Source: Lottia gigantea (Eukaryota; Mollusca; Gastropoda; Lottiidae). From it: DNA of 64,000 nucleotides. Positions within the stretch are counted from its first letter, which is position 1. Each line of letters opens with the position of its first letter. The position numbers and the translations under genes are program-made. The notes beneath the pieces are model-generated. The model was not told the DNA's origin. It searched no databases and saw nothing but the letters and a program-made list of their open reading frames with translations. Positions 51,701 to 63,973 of this stretch are shown here, piece by piece. The stretch lies in assembly GCF_000327385.1 (NCBI RefSeq), contig NW_008709379.1, positions 3,084,646-3,148,645 of the forward strand, given 5' to 3'.

Positions 51701-52239
51701 TTCTTTTCGAGAAAATTGACATTAATTTATTATACCCTTATGGAAATATGGATTTATTTATTGTTTTAATTTCCTGTAATATGATAGTTCAAACTGGCCG
51801 AGATGTGAAAAATATCAATAATTTTGATTTTTTCTGTTTCACAATTTTCGAAAAAGACCCGATAGTGTAGTTTTTGACACTGAAAGTGTTTTGCATGAAA
51901 AGTTTTAGTTGCAAACTCAATTTAAAGTTTCAAAGAAATCCATCTACGATTAATGTAAAGATGTATAGGCAACACATTGGTAGAAGGTAAATCTGCTTTG
52001 AAGTAATGACCTATGTTGCCAAGAAAGCTTGAATGCTACAAGCCAGTTATCCCTGTAAGAAGCAGTAAAAATATACCTTTGCAATTGTTGCCCATAGGGA
52101 TACATTAAAATTTAAGGGCCTTTTTTTCATACCTAATAAGCACGGTATAGCTCATCTACAAGCCAAGGATTTTTCACAATTTCGCCTGCTAGAGATCTAC
52201 TGAATAAGTTTGGAGAAATATATTTGTAAGATTTTTTGT

Positions 52240-53640
52240 ACAAATTAACATTAAAAATTAATTTTTAGTATCTTGGTATCTTATAATGCTATTTAATTTA
52301 TTTTACATTCAGACGTACTTTTTTTTCAAAACTTTACGTTCAGATAATATTTATGTTCCAGTCATTGGACTGATTTTTGTCTTATTTTCAGGAAAATCTT
52401 GATTTTATGTCAATTAACTTTTCTAGAATAAGGACCCATATATATTTTGTTTATAATATTTGATTCTAATTTACATTCAGATAATTTTAAATTATATTAA
52501 ATATAAATTAAGAAAATTGAAAAATTAGGTTTGATTCTCTTGCATCTCAAACCATTCCAAACAGCATTCCCTGTTGACGACCCAACGATCGCCCCTCAAG
52601 TAGAAAAACAAAACAATTTAGGAATTGACATAAAAAATCAGGGCTATGATAGGTTTTCCCCTTGATTTTTACATTTTTAAAGGAATTTTTGTAATAACTG
52701 AAAAAGCCTGTTTCAGATATCAAATATTAATTTATAGATACTTCATATTTGTTCAGGTTAATTATATTATATTAATGACTACATTAAGATATAAAAATTC
52801 AGATATATTCAGATATAAATATTACATTCAGATACATAATGTAAAATGATATTTAGTATAAATTTAGAATCAGATTTATTATATAAAGATAAAGAACTCG
52901 AATTTACATTTAGTATTTTAGGTCTAATGTAAATGATATCTTTTATGAATTTACATTCCAATATAGTTTTTAAAGATATTGAGCACTAAGCTAAGATTAG
53001 ATATATAATGTAAAATAATATTTCATATCAGTTTAAATTCAGATACTTTGAAGACTAATTTAAATCCAGATATTTACTGCTAGCAAAGACACCATTAAAA
53101 TATTTTTTATTAAAATTTACATTCAGATATATATTATAAAGATATATAAGACTTGTTACATTCAGATATGTTATGTTATATAAATTTACATTAAGATATT
53201 TACAGATATCAAAGCCACCAATAACAAAAAATATATTTATTTACAGTTGCATTTCTTTACATTCTGATATAATTTATAAAGATATGTAAGATTCATTTAC
53301 ATTCAGATACATAATGTAAAATGATATTTTATATAAATTTAAATATAGATAAGATATTGAACACTTATTTACATGCAGATATTTAATGTAATTTGTAATG
53401 ACTTTTTAACACAAATTTAAATTCAGATTAGCAATAAAGATTTTGAACTCTCGTTTACATTGTACATATTATGTAAAATGATATTTCATATGAATATAAA
53501 TTATAAAACATTGAATTCTAATTTGCATTCAAATATGAAGTAGACTGATATTTTCAACTAATTTCAAATCAAATATATATAGGTTACATAAAGTAGGTTT
53601 GGATATTGACTTATAATACAATTGACCAAAATCTCATGTA
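52240..53640. repeat. Degenerate ACATTCAGATAT repeat field
   Basis: Dozens of decayed copies of ACATTCAGATATATAATGTA and AAATGATATTTCATATAAAT-like sequence over 1.4 kb. The spacing is irregular (roughly 55-85 bp), suggesting an old tandem array that has lost regularity. No coding potential. Confidence 0.65.
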
Positions 53641-53805
53641 AATTAGTCTATGAAATATATAAGGAGTCAATGAAAGTGTTTAGGTTTCAGATGCACAATT
53701 AACTCAAATTTCATATTTTAAGACTCTACATTTTTTCCCAATGTACAGTTAGCTATCATTTATACAAAAGAAAATTCGGCTGCTATTGAGCCGACATATT
53801 TTATA

Positions 53806-53835
53806 TCACGTGATATCCAATACAGTCATGTGACT
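53806..53835. promoter_or_regulatory. E-box pair upstream of VGLL4
   Basis: ATCACGTGAT (palindromic CACGTG E-box, 53805-53814) and a second copy-like CATGTGAC about 20 bp away lie about 360 bp upstream of the VGLL4 exon-1 ATG. Possible bHLH/MITF-TFE sites; inference from motif and position only. Confidence 0.3.
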
Positions 53836-54170
53836 TGCCGTAGAAAAATTCCTGTCATACCAAGCTGCTGTCGTGTGAGGAAAAAGCATCGACTGTTTCA
53901 GTTCGAAGAGTCTTTTGTGTTCACATTTATTCTATCGATTGATATCGAGGTATTATATAAAAACTGTGGTATTTTACATTTATAATTCAAAACATCCAAA
54001 TAACTTAGTTCACGAAATGGTATAGAAACTTTAGATATACACATATATAGGACACTTCATCAACGCGCGATCAGCTTCGATTGACCTCCGATTTTTGAAT
54101 GATGGAATGCTGAATTAATAAGCGTGTAAGATATATATTTTTTAAAAAGAAACTTTAACCGATTGTGAGG

Positions 54171-57100
54171 ATGGAATCCCCTCTGGATGTGCTGTCAAGG
54201 GCCGCGTCCATGGTGGAAACAACAGAAATAAATCGTAAGTATTTACTACATTATTATATATACATTGAATCACATTGTCTATGAGTATCAATAACATTCA
54301 TAGATTGAAATGGAATAATTCCATTATAATTTTAAAAGCCATCGGAAAATTCTAGATTTTTTCCACTCGTTCTCCATCGAATTGAAAGTCGGTCATTGAT
54401 TATTTTTTGAAAAAGATTTCAAAGATTTTTATCTTGGCACTATAATGAAATATTTATAGAAAATGGTGATTGGGCTTAAGTTACAAAATTGAAATTCATT
54501 ACATTGGAAGTTGTTTGGTTTATTAAGAAATAATCTTGGTGAAGCAAGTCAGAATTGTTGACATGTTACGATTTCGAGAGACAAAGAATTTATGTCGGTC
54601 GCTGCTGCCATGCTGTTTTTCTCCAGACAAAGGTTCTTGGCAAAAAGTTTTTCCGAATGTCAATATCTGTTATCGCTTGTAAGAGTTAACAAATGATTTG
54701 AGTAAAAGGGGTGGATTAAACGAAAAATTGCCTTTCTTCATGTTGGACATTGATCGTGAGCTGACATTAACCTAGAATGTAATGAAAAGCATGCGAGGAA
54801 TTCAGTGCAGGTGGTCGTCTGCCATGTTTGCTCATAGAGGGCGCTACACAAGAAGACTTTATATGGTACACATAACAAACTTAGTGTATACCTGCACATT
54901 TCTTGCATATTTTCACTAAAATTTTGAAAGTTAACGCATGATTAATTTCTCGAGATAAATTTTAAAATACGAACGAAATTGAGTTTGTAGGCCCCCAAGA
55001 AAATATAAATTGAGACAGAAAGTTGGGTCTGTGAGGAAGCTTATTCGCTTACTGACAAAGTTTTTGCAACTTTGAGACCTGTTTGGTCATATAAACGTGA
55101 TTTAATTATAGGCTGTTGAGGAAAATTTCGCAATAACAGTGATATATCTAAATCTTTTTGATTTTTAACAGTTGAGGACTCTTTTAGTTTTACAGCAGTA
55201 TATCATATATTTTTTGCCAATTTAGAATTTTTAATTTTGTATATTTTCAAAGTTAGTAGGCCTACTGGTGTACTATGATAAGGTATTATGAAAATTATAA
55301 TACAAACTGAGCTTTGGTTTATTGTCCCATGAAATTTGCACACAGGTCCATTTTTGACCCCTTCAACCTGCATCACTTACATTGGAAAACTGGTTATAAA
55401 AACCTTAGGGTATATCAGCACATGCCAGAATTGAAATATTGACCTTCAGGATAACTCACTGTGCCTTTAAGCCCCCGGGTCTATGAAGAGGCATATTGAA
55501 CAAGGTAATAGATGAAGTATAGATGAGTCCTTTAAAAGTTGATGCTGCTTTATTTTCAGTCAGAGAAAAGATCTCTGTAAACCCACATTGTTTAAGATTG
55601 CTGTCAAATACCCTAACCATAAAAAAAATGTTCACGTTTCACCAGAACATTGCAATTTAAATTATGTACACTATCAACCTTACTGCAGACTATTTGGAGA
55701 AACTGGACATAATAGTAATTGGCTCAAATCTATGTCCAGGAATATGAATCATTATTCAATGTAATCAGTCTTCAGAAATTTGGTAGGGATTTCACAGAAC
55801 TTGATTTGATGACCTCGGTCATCTTTTCAAAAACTTATGGATTATTTTTTTAAACAAATATACCAAAGATTATCTTTAGTGATATATTTTGTTGATAATG
55901 GGAATTAACTGCCTTTAGCTTTAGTATTTTTTGAAAAGGTTATTAAGCACACAAATATAACAGAATATTTTAATTTAAATAATAGTTATTCATAATGATT
56001 AACAATACATGGACAAACTATGGTTTCAGAATCATCCCTTTTGATCTAACAGCTGTTGTAATAGGAATATGTTATTAAGTTGCACCAGAATTGTTGCTCT
56101 TGCCATGACTTAAATATATAGGTTGCAAATTAAAGGGACAGATATGCCATTCTCTTGGATCACTCAGGAGTCTGTCTCAGAAACAGTTATTGTTCACGTG
56201 AAAATCAACCCTTCTTAGCCATGTGTATCCATGATAATCCATGTTTGAAAGTTATAATAGCAACTTTTTACAGGATTTTCCACCTTGAAAATTTGTATAT
56301 GACGTCACCATCAAGTCCCAATTTTTCTATACTTTGCTGGAATGAAAGATGTGTCAGAGATTATATCCACAAGCGTTTGGATACCTCAATTTTCAGAGTG
56401 AAGATAAGCTTGTGAAACTTATGTGAATGAAATGTTTAAAAAAAAAAACATTTTCTTTTAAGGAATTATGATTTTTTTTGGACAGTTCTAGTACTTCTGT
56501 TCTGAAGACTATTTACATATAATCAAATCAAATATAAAAATCCACCCCGGTAACCTGGATACTTACAAATCCCGGTAACCTTCCACTGGGGTCCCTGAAC
56601 TGTATAAGTAGAACCCTGCAATTTGAGTCTAATCAGTCTCAAGAGTTTAAACACGAATGAAACTAGTCACTGATAATCAGGGATAACTGGTCGCCAATCT
56701 TTATCTCTTATATTTTACCCCTGCCAACGACCCAGTTATGGCTAATATGTGACCCCCATGGGTAGTCGTGATCCCCTTTTAATTTATAACCACCCTGGTG
56801 GAAGAAAATCCAAATCTAAACCCAGACATCCTCACTTCTCTCTTTGTTACATATATTCAAATCAAAAACCTGAAAATGGCAACTCTGTGACTTTAAAACT
56901 ACATTGTTAAATTGCCTCACTTTAGACAATGCTGATTCAGAAACTGAAGAAGCATTTAATCATTTCATCATCTAACCAAAATTATAATTGATGTAGCATT
57001 TGGCATAGCTACATATTCCACTCTTTGCTATTGTTTTTGGAAGCAGTTAAGTTAAGGTTGCAATTGTCTTAAATTCAATAAACTGTATATTCTTTAGGAA

Positions 57101-60100
57101 GACATAAGGTGTTATCTCAATAGTTGCAGACAGTGGCCATCAATGTTTTCTGTACAACTTAGGTAGCTGATGTGAGCCCATACATTTGGATCTCTAAAAT
57201 CTGTCTGCAAGTGAGAATTAATCCAGAGTAAAACCTTCTTCAGTTCAGCAGAGATTGATTTATCAAAAAGATGAATATTAAGTTTTTTTGCAACTCAAAA
57301 TCATCAGAAATGGGTTCTTTTCATGAGGTGCCCCAGACTTACAGACGTAGTACTAATTGTACTAATCAGAGCCAAAGCACGAATTCACTCCTGGTGACAG
57401 CTGAATGGAAAAGAATATAGGTCGTTGTAGTTGTCTAATTTTTCTGCTCTTGCAGTGATGGAACCCGATACCAGCTTAACCTGCAGCAAACTTGTGAATT
57501 ATTTATAATTTATGTAAAAAAAATGGTATAATTTTAATATTATTAGTAATACCGTACTGATATGTTCCTTTTGGATTTGAAAATTGTCTGGTTACATTTT
57601 ATTTTGTTTTAGATCAATCAAAAGTCCGATTTTTCACCAGCAAATGACAAATAACTGGTTATTTTTATCAAATTATCTGTGATTATTATAGATTCATTCC
57701 AAGCATGTATCAGCGTACATTATGAAACACAATTTGGTCTGCCTATTGAAATTCTTATTCACAAATAAAAATACTTTTACAAGCTAGCTGTCTTGAAACA
57801 GTTAATGAATGATACAAAACTTGTAACAAGAATGAAGCTGTCTGACCTAAAACCAGTGTTAAGTCATTCATAAAAAATACCTCCCGCTACCCAGCTAGAT
57901 AATTATAATATATTACATTCATAAAACTTGTTTTCTTATTCACTACCTGAGATCATCATGAACTTGAACCCAGGTTCAACCAATCAGCAGTCTAACTAGG
58001 TTTAAAGGTTGAAGGTCTTCTAACTTCTAGCCAATCAAATTAGTGAATATTAAAAGTATAAAAAAAAATCCTTACAGGTGTGTGTAGGTGTGTTGTTTTC
58101 TCAAGTTAATAATTTCAAAAAATTTGGAAGTTTTGATGCTATGCTTTTAAAATTGTGGAAGTGAAATATGACAACTTTGGGAGATTATTATTTTCATGGA
58201 GAAAGGAATCAGTATCTGTTGCCTCCAAGGGTTCTTTTACCTGAGCCTGATTGGAGAACCACCATATTTTGTGAACCATTTAGTAGACAGCTACCTATGA
58301 CTCATCTTATGTTAAACAACTTGCCACCTATACCTCCATATTATTGTCCATGGTATAGCCAAGGTACCTATCTAAAGAATTTTTCTATGCAATGTTTTTC
58401 TTTAAATGCATATTTTACTAGTGAATAATTGCTTTTGTATTAAATTTGTGTTTGTGTTTATTATCAGAAATATAATGGAAATTATACTGTGCATGAATAT
58501 GCAGTTTAAAACTTGAAAATACTGAAGTAACTTACTGTCATATATTAAAAAGTTATTTTATACCCTGTCTTATCACATTGAGTTGTTTTATGGTGTGACA
58601 TTATGAGATGGAGTTTACAAGGACAGTTTTTACAGATGGAAATGTATATGGTCAATTTTAGTAATTTTTCTAACATAATAAACTATGAGTCATGCATTTG
58701 ATTATAAAAAAAACCCAAACCACTGTAACAAAGGAATATATATATATAATTTGACTTGTATTAATTAGTTATATATATATATATATATATAAAATATATT
58801 ATAAGTTTTGAAATGTAAACCACTCATCAATCAGTTTATTCTCAAGATAAAGAATAATACAGATAATAAATATGTCAGCAAATATCAAATTTATGATGAA
58901 ACTTTGCATACACATAGGTAAAGGAATGAGAGTTTCTAGCTTAATCATAATTAGAAAAGTCATCTTCACTGACAATTTTAATCTCAAATTGAAATTATTT
59001 GATTGTCTTTTTCAACCCTTGAGATGATTTTAGTGTTCTAGTCATCTGATTGGTCAGTTTCTAAATTCCATTTAAATAAAAAGTTTATTAACAAATCAGA
59101 TAACTTAAAATCTTATCTTTTATCTTTGTTAAGTTTTCAAGAAAAGGGCCTCGGTTCCAAGAATGTACAAGAAAAAATCTTATAAGAAAATTAATTTTCT
59201 TGTATTGATATTTTCAGATTCACTGTATAAAAGAAGTTCACCAGTTGATCCTAGAGAATCACCAGCACATGATTACCCTTCTAAAGTATTTAAACATGAC
59301 AGACCAGACCCCTGTACCTCTAATCTTCATTATGATACACAACATTTAGATAGTTTCAACAAAAAAACTACCACAGCAGCCACACAAACGTAAGATATTT
59401 TCTGATTTTTTGATGCAGGGAAGGGATAGATTTGCCATCCGTTTGACCAATCATACCTGAGGATAAGAAACATGATTTATTTATCCAATCGTATCAGTAA
59501 TAGTGTTAACAACTCACAGTCTAAATTTGAGCCCTCAAATCCACGTGTGTCAAGACTCTGCCTTATATAGAAAAGACATATATAGAAATAGAAAGTGAAA
59601 TTCCTAGTTTGAGATATTTTTGAAGGAAAAATGTGATTTTCATAATTTTTAGTAGTTCTGAAGACTATTTACACATTATTCAAGACACAAATCAACCTGT
59701 GAAAAAATAGATATTTATATACTTCATTACAAATATTTAACAATTTAATAATGTTGAAATATCAGAATTTATTAGACTATGGTACTAAAGATTGAAGCCA
59801 TTTCCAATGATAAAAATCTGGAGTGAGTAAGCAATAAATGACACATATTATATGTAATTTTTGTGATATTGAACCTAATTTAATATTTTTTTCTATCTTC
59901 CATTTCAGGCAATTTACCAGTTTTCATTCAGTAAATAAAGTTGGTTATAATTACTACCCTAACCCTCCACCCCATCCCCAATTAAACCCTAATCCCCCCT
60001 TACTTCCCCCTCCCCCTATTCTGCCTGAGTTAGAGGAACAACATACACCATTAAACCTCTCAACCAACTCCAAGGTAATCAAGTCCAATCAACATTCATC

Positions 60101-61245
60101 AAGACCATCAGTTATCACATGTGCTACCAGTCATCATTCAACTATTGGTCAATCACACCACAATTTAGCTGTTAGAGAACCTAGTCCTATTGAAGGTAAG
60201 AGACATTTTTGGTAAAATGAAATATATCGGGATTTGAAGGGTTATAGTCACCTCTACAAAACCAAACATCATACTGGCAAAATATTGGTAGCAGCTAATG
60301 AACTTTTCACATGAGGAAGTATATCAATTATTGTAACACTAATGCATTATTTGGACGTATGATTTGTTATTTCTCAGAAGATGATCCCACTGAATTTTCT
60401 TTAACAGCCAATCAGTCTACAATTACACTGCATGATGAACAACCATCAGAGTGGAAGTTTGCTTACTAATGGTTCTACAACTTGATATTTTATGAGTTGT
60501 AACCGTTTTATTTTTACTTCCAGTTGTAGTAACCGATTCAGCAATAGAGGAACATTTTAGACGCTCTCTTGGTACCAGATATTCACCTTCTAATGAGGTT
60601 CCTGAAGAACAAAGTGAGGAAGCCTCACCTGGAGTCACTGGTGTTGCTGACACTGATGTGTCTATTACAGGTTAGTAATCGGGTGTACAAATTGATTTTT
60701 TTTTTATTGTCAGTTTGTGTTGGGAGTTAACTCCCTTTATATTTTTGGAATGTTACATTTGTTATCTCCCTTCACATGTAATCTGCATGGAAGAATACAT
60801 AACAATTACAAACTCTTCAGTTCAAATTTATGCTTTGAATGTTTAGTTTAATCAGTTCACAAATGCATTGAATCAACAATAAGATGGTCCCTTTTTGGGG
60901 AGCAGAAAATGATTGTCCTGCTCATACATTACTCTTATTAAATAAATTCAGAAAATTTTCTTTCTCAACCATATTTCACTGCTTATGTATTGGATTGATT
61001 TGATAATTTTAGGAACAGTGGATGATCATTTTGCAAAATCATTAGGTGATACAACATGGACAGCTATAAAAGCTAAAAATGATTTAGTTGCCTTGGACTT
61101 ATTTTCTGGAACTGTGGATGATCATTTTGCTAAAGCTCTAGGAGGAGATACTTGGTTACGGATTAAGGCTGAGAAAGAATCAAACTGTAGTGGAAACTCG
61201 TCATCTTCAAATTCTCCTCCTCAAGTTTCTTTAGTAACGAATTGA
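54171..61245 (+). CDS. VGLL4: Vestigial-like 4 (Tondu-domain TEAD cofactor), 5 exons, 300 aa
   Basis: Transcription cofactor that binds TEAD/Scalloped and opposes Yorkie/YAP. Exons: 54171-54234, 59218-59389, 59909-60195, 60524-60670, 61013-61245; all GT-AG and in phase. The N-terminus MESPLDVLSRAASMV matches vertebrate VGLL4 (METPLDVLSRAASLV). Other landmarks: Pro-rich stretch (96-118); PLNLS (126-130), a CtBP-type motif; RPSVITCA (144-151), a VGLL4 signature; Tondu 1 around VTDSAIEEHFRRSLG (177-191); then TVDDHFAKSLGDTTW (225-239) and TVDDHFAKALGGDTW (257-271). The last two lie in the final exon at a 32-residue offset. Vertebrate VGLL4 and fly Tgi have two Tondu motifs, so the third is an extra copy. 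Nuclear action is inferred from the family. Confidence 0.95.
58168..58363 (+). CDS. VGLL4: Alternative first coding exon of VGLL4
   Basis: ATG opens a 65-codon frame (MTTLGDYYFHGERNQYLLPP ... PPYYCPWYSQ) that ends CAA G|GTACCT, leaving one base over. That is the same phase as exon 1 at 54234, so both can join the exon at 59218, giving 344 aa with this start. The composition is protein-like (Pro, Trp, Tyr rich). Vertebrate VGLL4 is known to use alternative first exons. Use of this one needs a promoter near 58.0-58.16 kb. Confidence 0.65.
58735..58800. repeat. AT microsatellites in VGLL4 intron
   Basis: Two (TA)n tracts (about 58738-58748 and 58770-58791) separated by a short unique stretch. 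Confidence 0.85.
60378..60469 (+). CDS. VGLL4: Possible alternative terminal exon of VGLL4
   Basis: After acceptor TTATTTCTCAG, in the phase left by the exon ending 60195, 30 codons are open (EDDPTEFSLTANQSTITLHD...) to TAA at 60467-60469. If used, the product would keep the PLNLS and RPSVITCA segments but lose every Tondu motif. The chance of such a run in this composition is not negligible, so this stays tentative. Confidence 0.25.
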
Positions 61246-63371
61246 GCCAGTAAGCAGACTAACTAATCAACTACTGTGAAATTTTTATTGTTGTGAGAGC
61301 TCAACATTCATAGAATTTGTATGTACAACCTGCAAACGTATAAACAAATACTACAAAGAATAGAAATCATTGAAATTTGGTGTCCACAGAAATAAATTTC
61401 CAAGTATTCAAGTGCATATTTATGAAGAAAATAGATATTGTGGAATAATTCAGGAAGGCTATTCGCGTTTAAAAAAGTTTACCAACATTGATCTCTTGGC
61501 CGTAGATCTCTTAATGGATCGTTTAAGGATTGGTCATATGATTTGAAAACTTTTGTTATATTTTTGTTGTGTCTGGTTTCAATAGATAAGATATTTAAAC
61601 ATGAGATATCAATCCCTTTACAGAAAAATAAATATGGCTTTAGTTTAATAAATATAGTATAATATAATTTAGTGACTGAAATATATGAACCTGAAGTGTC
61701 TTGTGTGATCAGATATTTGGATTCCAGCTTTTACATTAACGAATCTTGATATATCTGTCTGAAATGTGCTTTCTACAAACCTTTTGCCTGTACACTGTCT
61801 TTCAGCTTATGACATCAGCTCTTATAGAGGGCCTTGAAGGTTGTTACTGTAAATAATGTCTGAATAAAACAACGAACAATCATAACGAGTTTAAAGTCAT
61901 TGATTGCAGTTTAGTCAAAGTAAACATGTGAGCCAGATTTATATAACAATTTATATACTTTTTGTAAAAATCAAATACTTCAGGAAGTAAGGGTCAATTT
62001 TGCAATTTTCATTAACCAAGCAAATTACTGTATGCCTCAACATCTTCATTTTTTTTTAAATTATTAGTTTTGTGAATTTGGGCATAGTTTGCAGTAAGAA
62101 ATTAAATTGCTAGTTGAAAGTGTTAAATAACATTGATTGTTGGTGTTAGCGGTATGAAAGTCTAAAACAATGAAGATCAAGATAGATCATCTAAATGATA
62201 TTGAATTGATAGTGTTGTTTATATAATGTAAAAAGTGCTATAGTTGTTGTTATGAAATTGAAATTATATCAGATAAGAATTCAAGTCATTGTCATATAGT
62301 TTGACTCATGAAATATTTTATATGAGCATTATACTTGTTTTAATCACTTATCAAATTACTGTATAGTCTTAAATCTGGACCTGGTTTGCTGATTTATTTA
62401 AAGGGGAATTACCAAACAGAAACTATGCTCAGATACAGAAGAAAACTCTTTTTGGATGTGAAAATGTTTGAACTGTTCTATAAACTAGTGATATTTGCAA
62501 GAAATCCTTAAGCTAAGGAAAGGGAGAAAAAAGTCAACAATAGGACAGATATCAAAAGGTTTCATTCTATTTGAATTCTTATCTCATATGTCAATTATTT
62601 TATTATTTATGTCATGTTATTATTTTCAATTGTTTATCATGTACAATAAAACATGTAAAATGGTTAAAGATACATTCATGGCTTGATCATCTATTTGCTG
62701 ATTCCCAGCAGCATCGTTGCATATATTTCCAACTGTTGGAAGACCTTTTAAATGTGCAGTCAATTTAACACATGGATTTTTTTTAATCCCATGCTGAATA
62801 GCAGGCTTCTCTTGGTCACGAGATTCCCTACACTTTAGCTAAATGCACTCATAGCACACTACGCATAATATATATGAAACAGGACGACTACAGCTGACAA
62901 TGTCAGACTTTATCCATTATTATGTTAACGATGCAGCGAAAGTCGTCATAGGGCCAAGGAAGGTAACATTGCAGTTTTGTACAAATAACTCATTCCACTT
63001 TTCAAGTTGTGAATCATGGGATACGTAAACCACCTCTATGGCAGATCTCTCCTACTGTAGTAAGCAGAGTAATAAATATATGCTCAAAACCTTAATTTCA
63101 ATATCTTAAAGGGAAGTAACCCGGGTCCAAATTGTTATTTGTGAAGAATTGAAGTTGGTCAAAGAATTGACGTTATTGACATTCAATAACCCCTCCAAGG
63201 GAGTAATCCTGATCCTACTGTAATATTTATTGCATTGATTTTGGGCAGATATTTCACTTTCAATGACATCTTCAAGGGAAGTAACCCTGACCCTGATCTA
63301 ACTTTTGATAATAAAAGATAGTTCGGAATCTTTGAAGTCAGAATAACACCGTTGGAGAATTAGAGATACAT
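61246..63371. other. VGLL4 3' UTR and downstream DNA
   Basis: AATAAA at 61863-61868 lies 618 bp past the stop codon, and another AATAAA is at 62645-62650. Further on, AAGGGAAGTAACCC-like motifs recur at about 63112, 63197 and 63276. No further gene was seen before the element at 63372. Confidence 0.55.
61863..61868 (+). terminator. VGLL4: Candidate VGLL4 polyadenylation signal
   Basis: AATAAA in GTCTGAATAAAACAACG, the nearest canonical signal after the stop codon. Use is inferred. Confidence 0.4.
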
Positions 63372-63973
63372 TAGGGTGGCTCACATACGACATATTCCAC
63401 TTGAATCATTAATTTTCACCTAGGTGATAATTATTTTCATTTTTTTTTAGGTGATAATTAGTGCAATTTTTAATTAAAACTTTAATTTTCACCTAGGTGA
63501 TAATTCCTGTAAATTCCTAAAAATTTCCACATAGGCAATAATTCAACGAATCTTGTAAAAAATGTTTTTAATCAAAAATTCTTCAATTATCACCTTGGTG
63601 AATTATTTTCATCTAGGTGAAATTAAAGTTTTAATTAAAAATTACATTAATTATCACCTAATTTTCACCTAGGTGAAAATTAAAGTTTTTAATTAAAAAT
63701 TACAGGAATTATCACCCAATTTTCTAGGTGAAAATTAAAGTTTTTAATTCAAAATTACCAGAATTATCACCTGGGTGAAATTAAAGTTTTCAATTAAAAA
63801 TTACAGGAATTATCACCCAATTTTCTAGGAAAAATTAAAGTTTTTAATTCAAAATTACCAGAATTATCACCTGGGTGAAATTAAAGTTTTCAATTAAAAA
63901 TTAATTTTCACCAAGTAAAAATTTTTTTTAATTCAAAATAAAAATTGGAAAATGTCGTATTTGAGCCACCGTT
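63372..63973. mobile_element. 602-bp foldback element with CACCTAGGTG palindrome interior
   Basis: Terminal inverted repeats of about 27 bp: left TAGGGTGGCTCACATACGAC, right (reverse complement) AACGGTGGCTCAAATACGAC. ATACAT flanks both sides (63366-63371 and 63974-63979) as a 6-bp direct repeat. The interior has about ten copies or relics of CACCTAGGTG joined by AATTAAAGTTTTTAATTAAAA-like linkers, plus a direct duplication of about 105 bp (63705-63810 and 63812-63915). It has no coding capacity. Architecture and flanking-repeat length match the element at 27507, but the sequences are unrelated. Confidence 0.85.

Larger units (their letters stand above)
45884..53750. other. Intergenic DNA, no gene supported
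   Basis: About 7.9 kb between two divergent genes (823-aa gene on -, VGLL4 on +). Open frames at 46602-46793, 46790-47158 and 50015-50341 are hydrophobic, AT-driven and unrecognised. Two local duplications are visible (47766/47998 and 48495/48705). Loose GGACANATGCTCACC copies lie at 46690-46780. Degenerate ACATTCAGATAT repeats begin near 52240. Confidence 0.6.

Noticed and set aside
56130-56450. TTAAAGGGACAG start resembling a MITE end in the VGLL4 intron
   Set aside because: No matching inverted end was seen at the other side.
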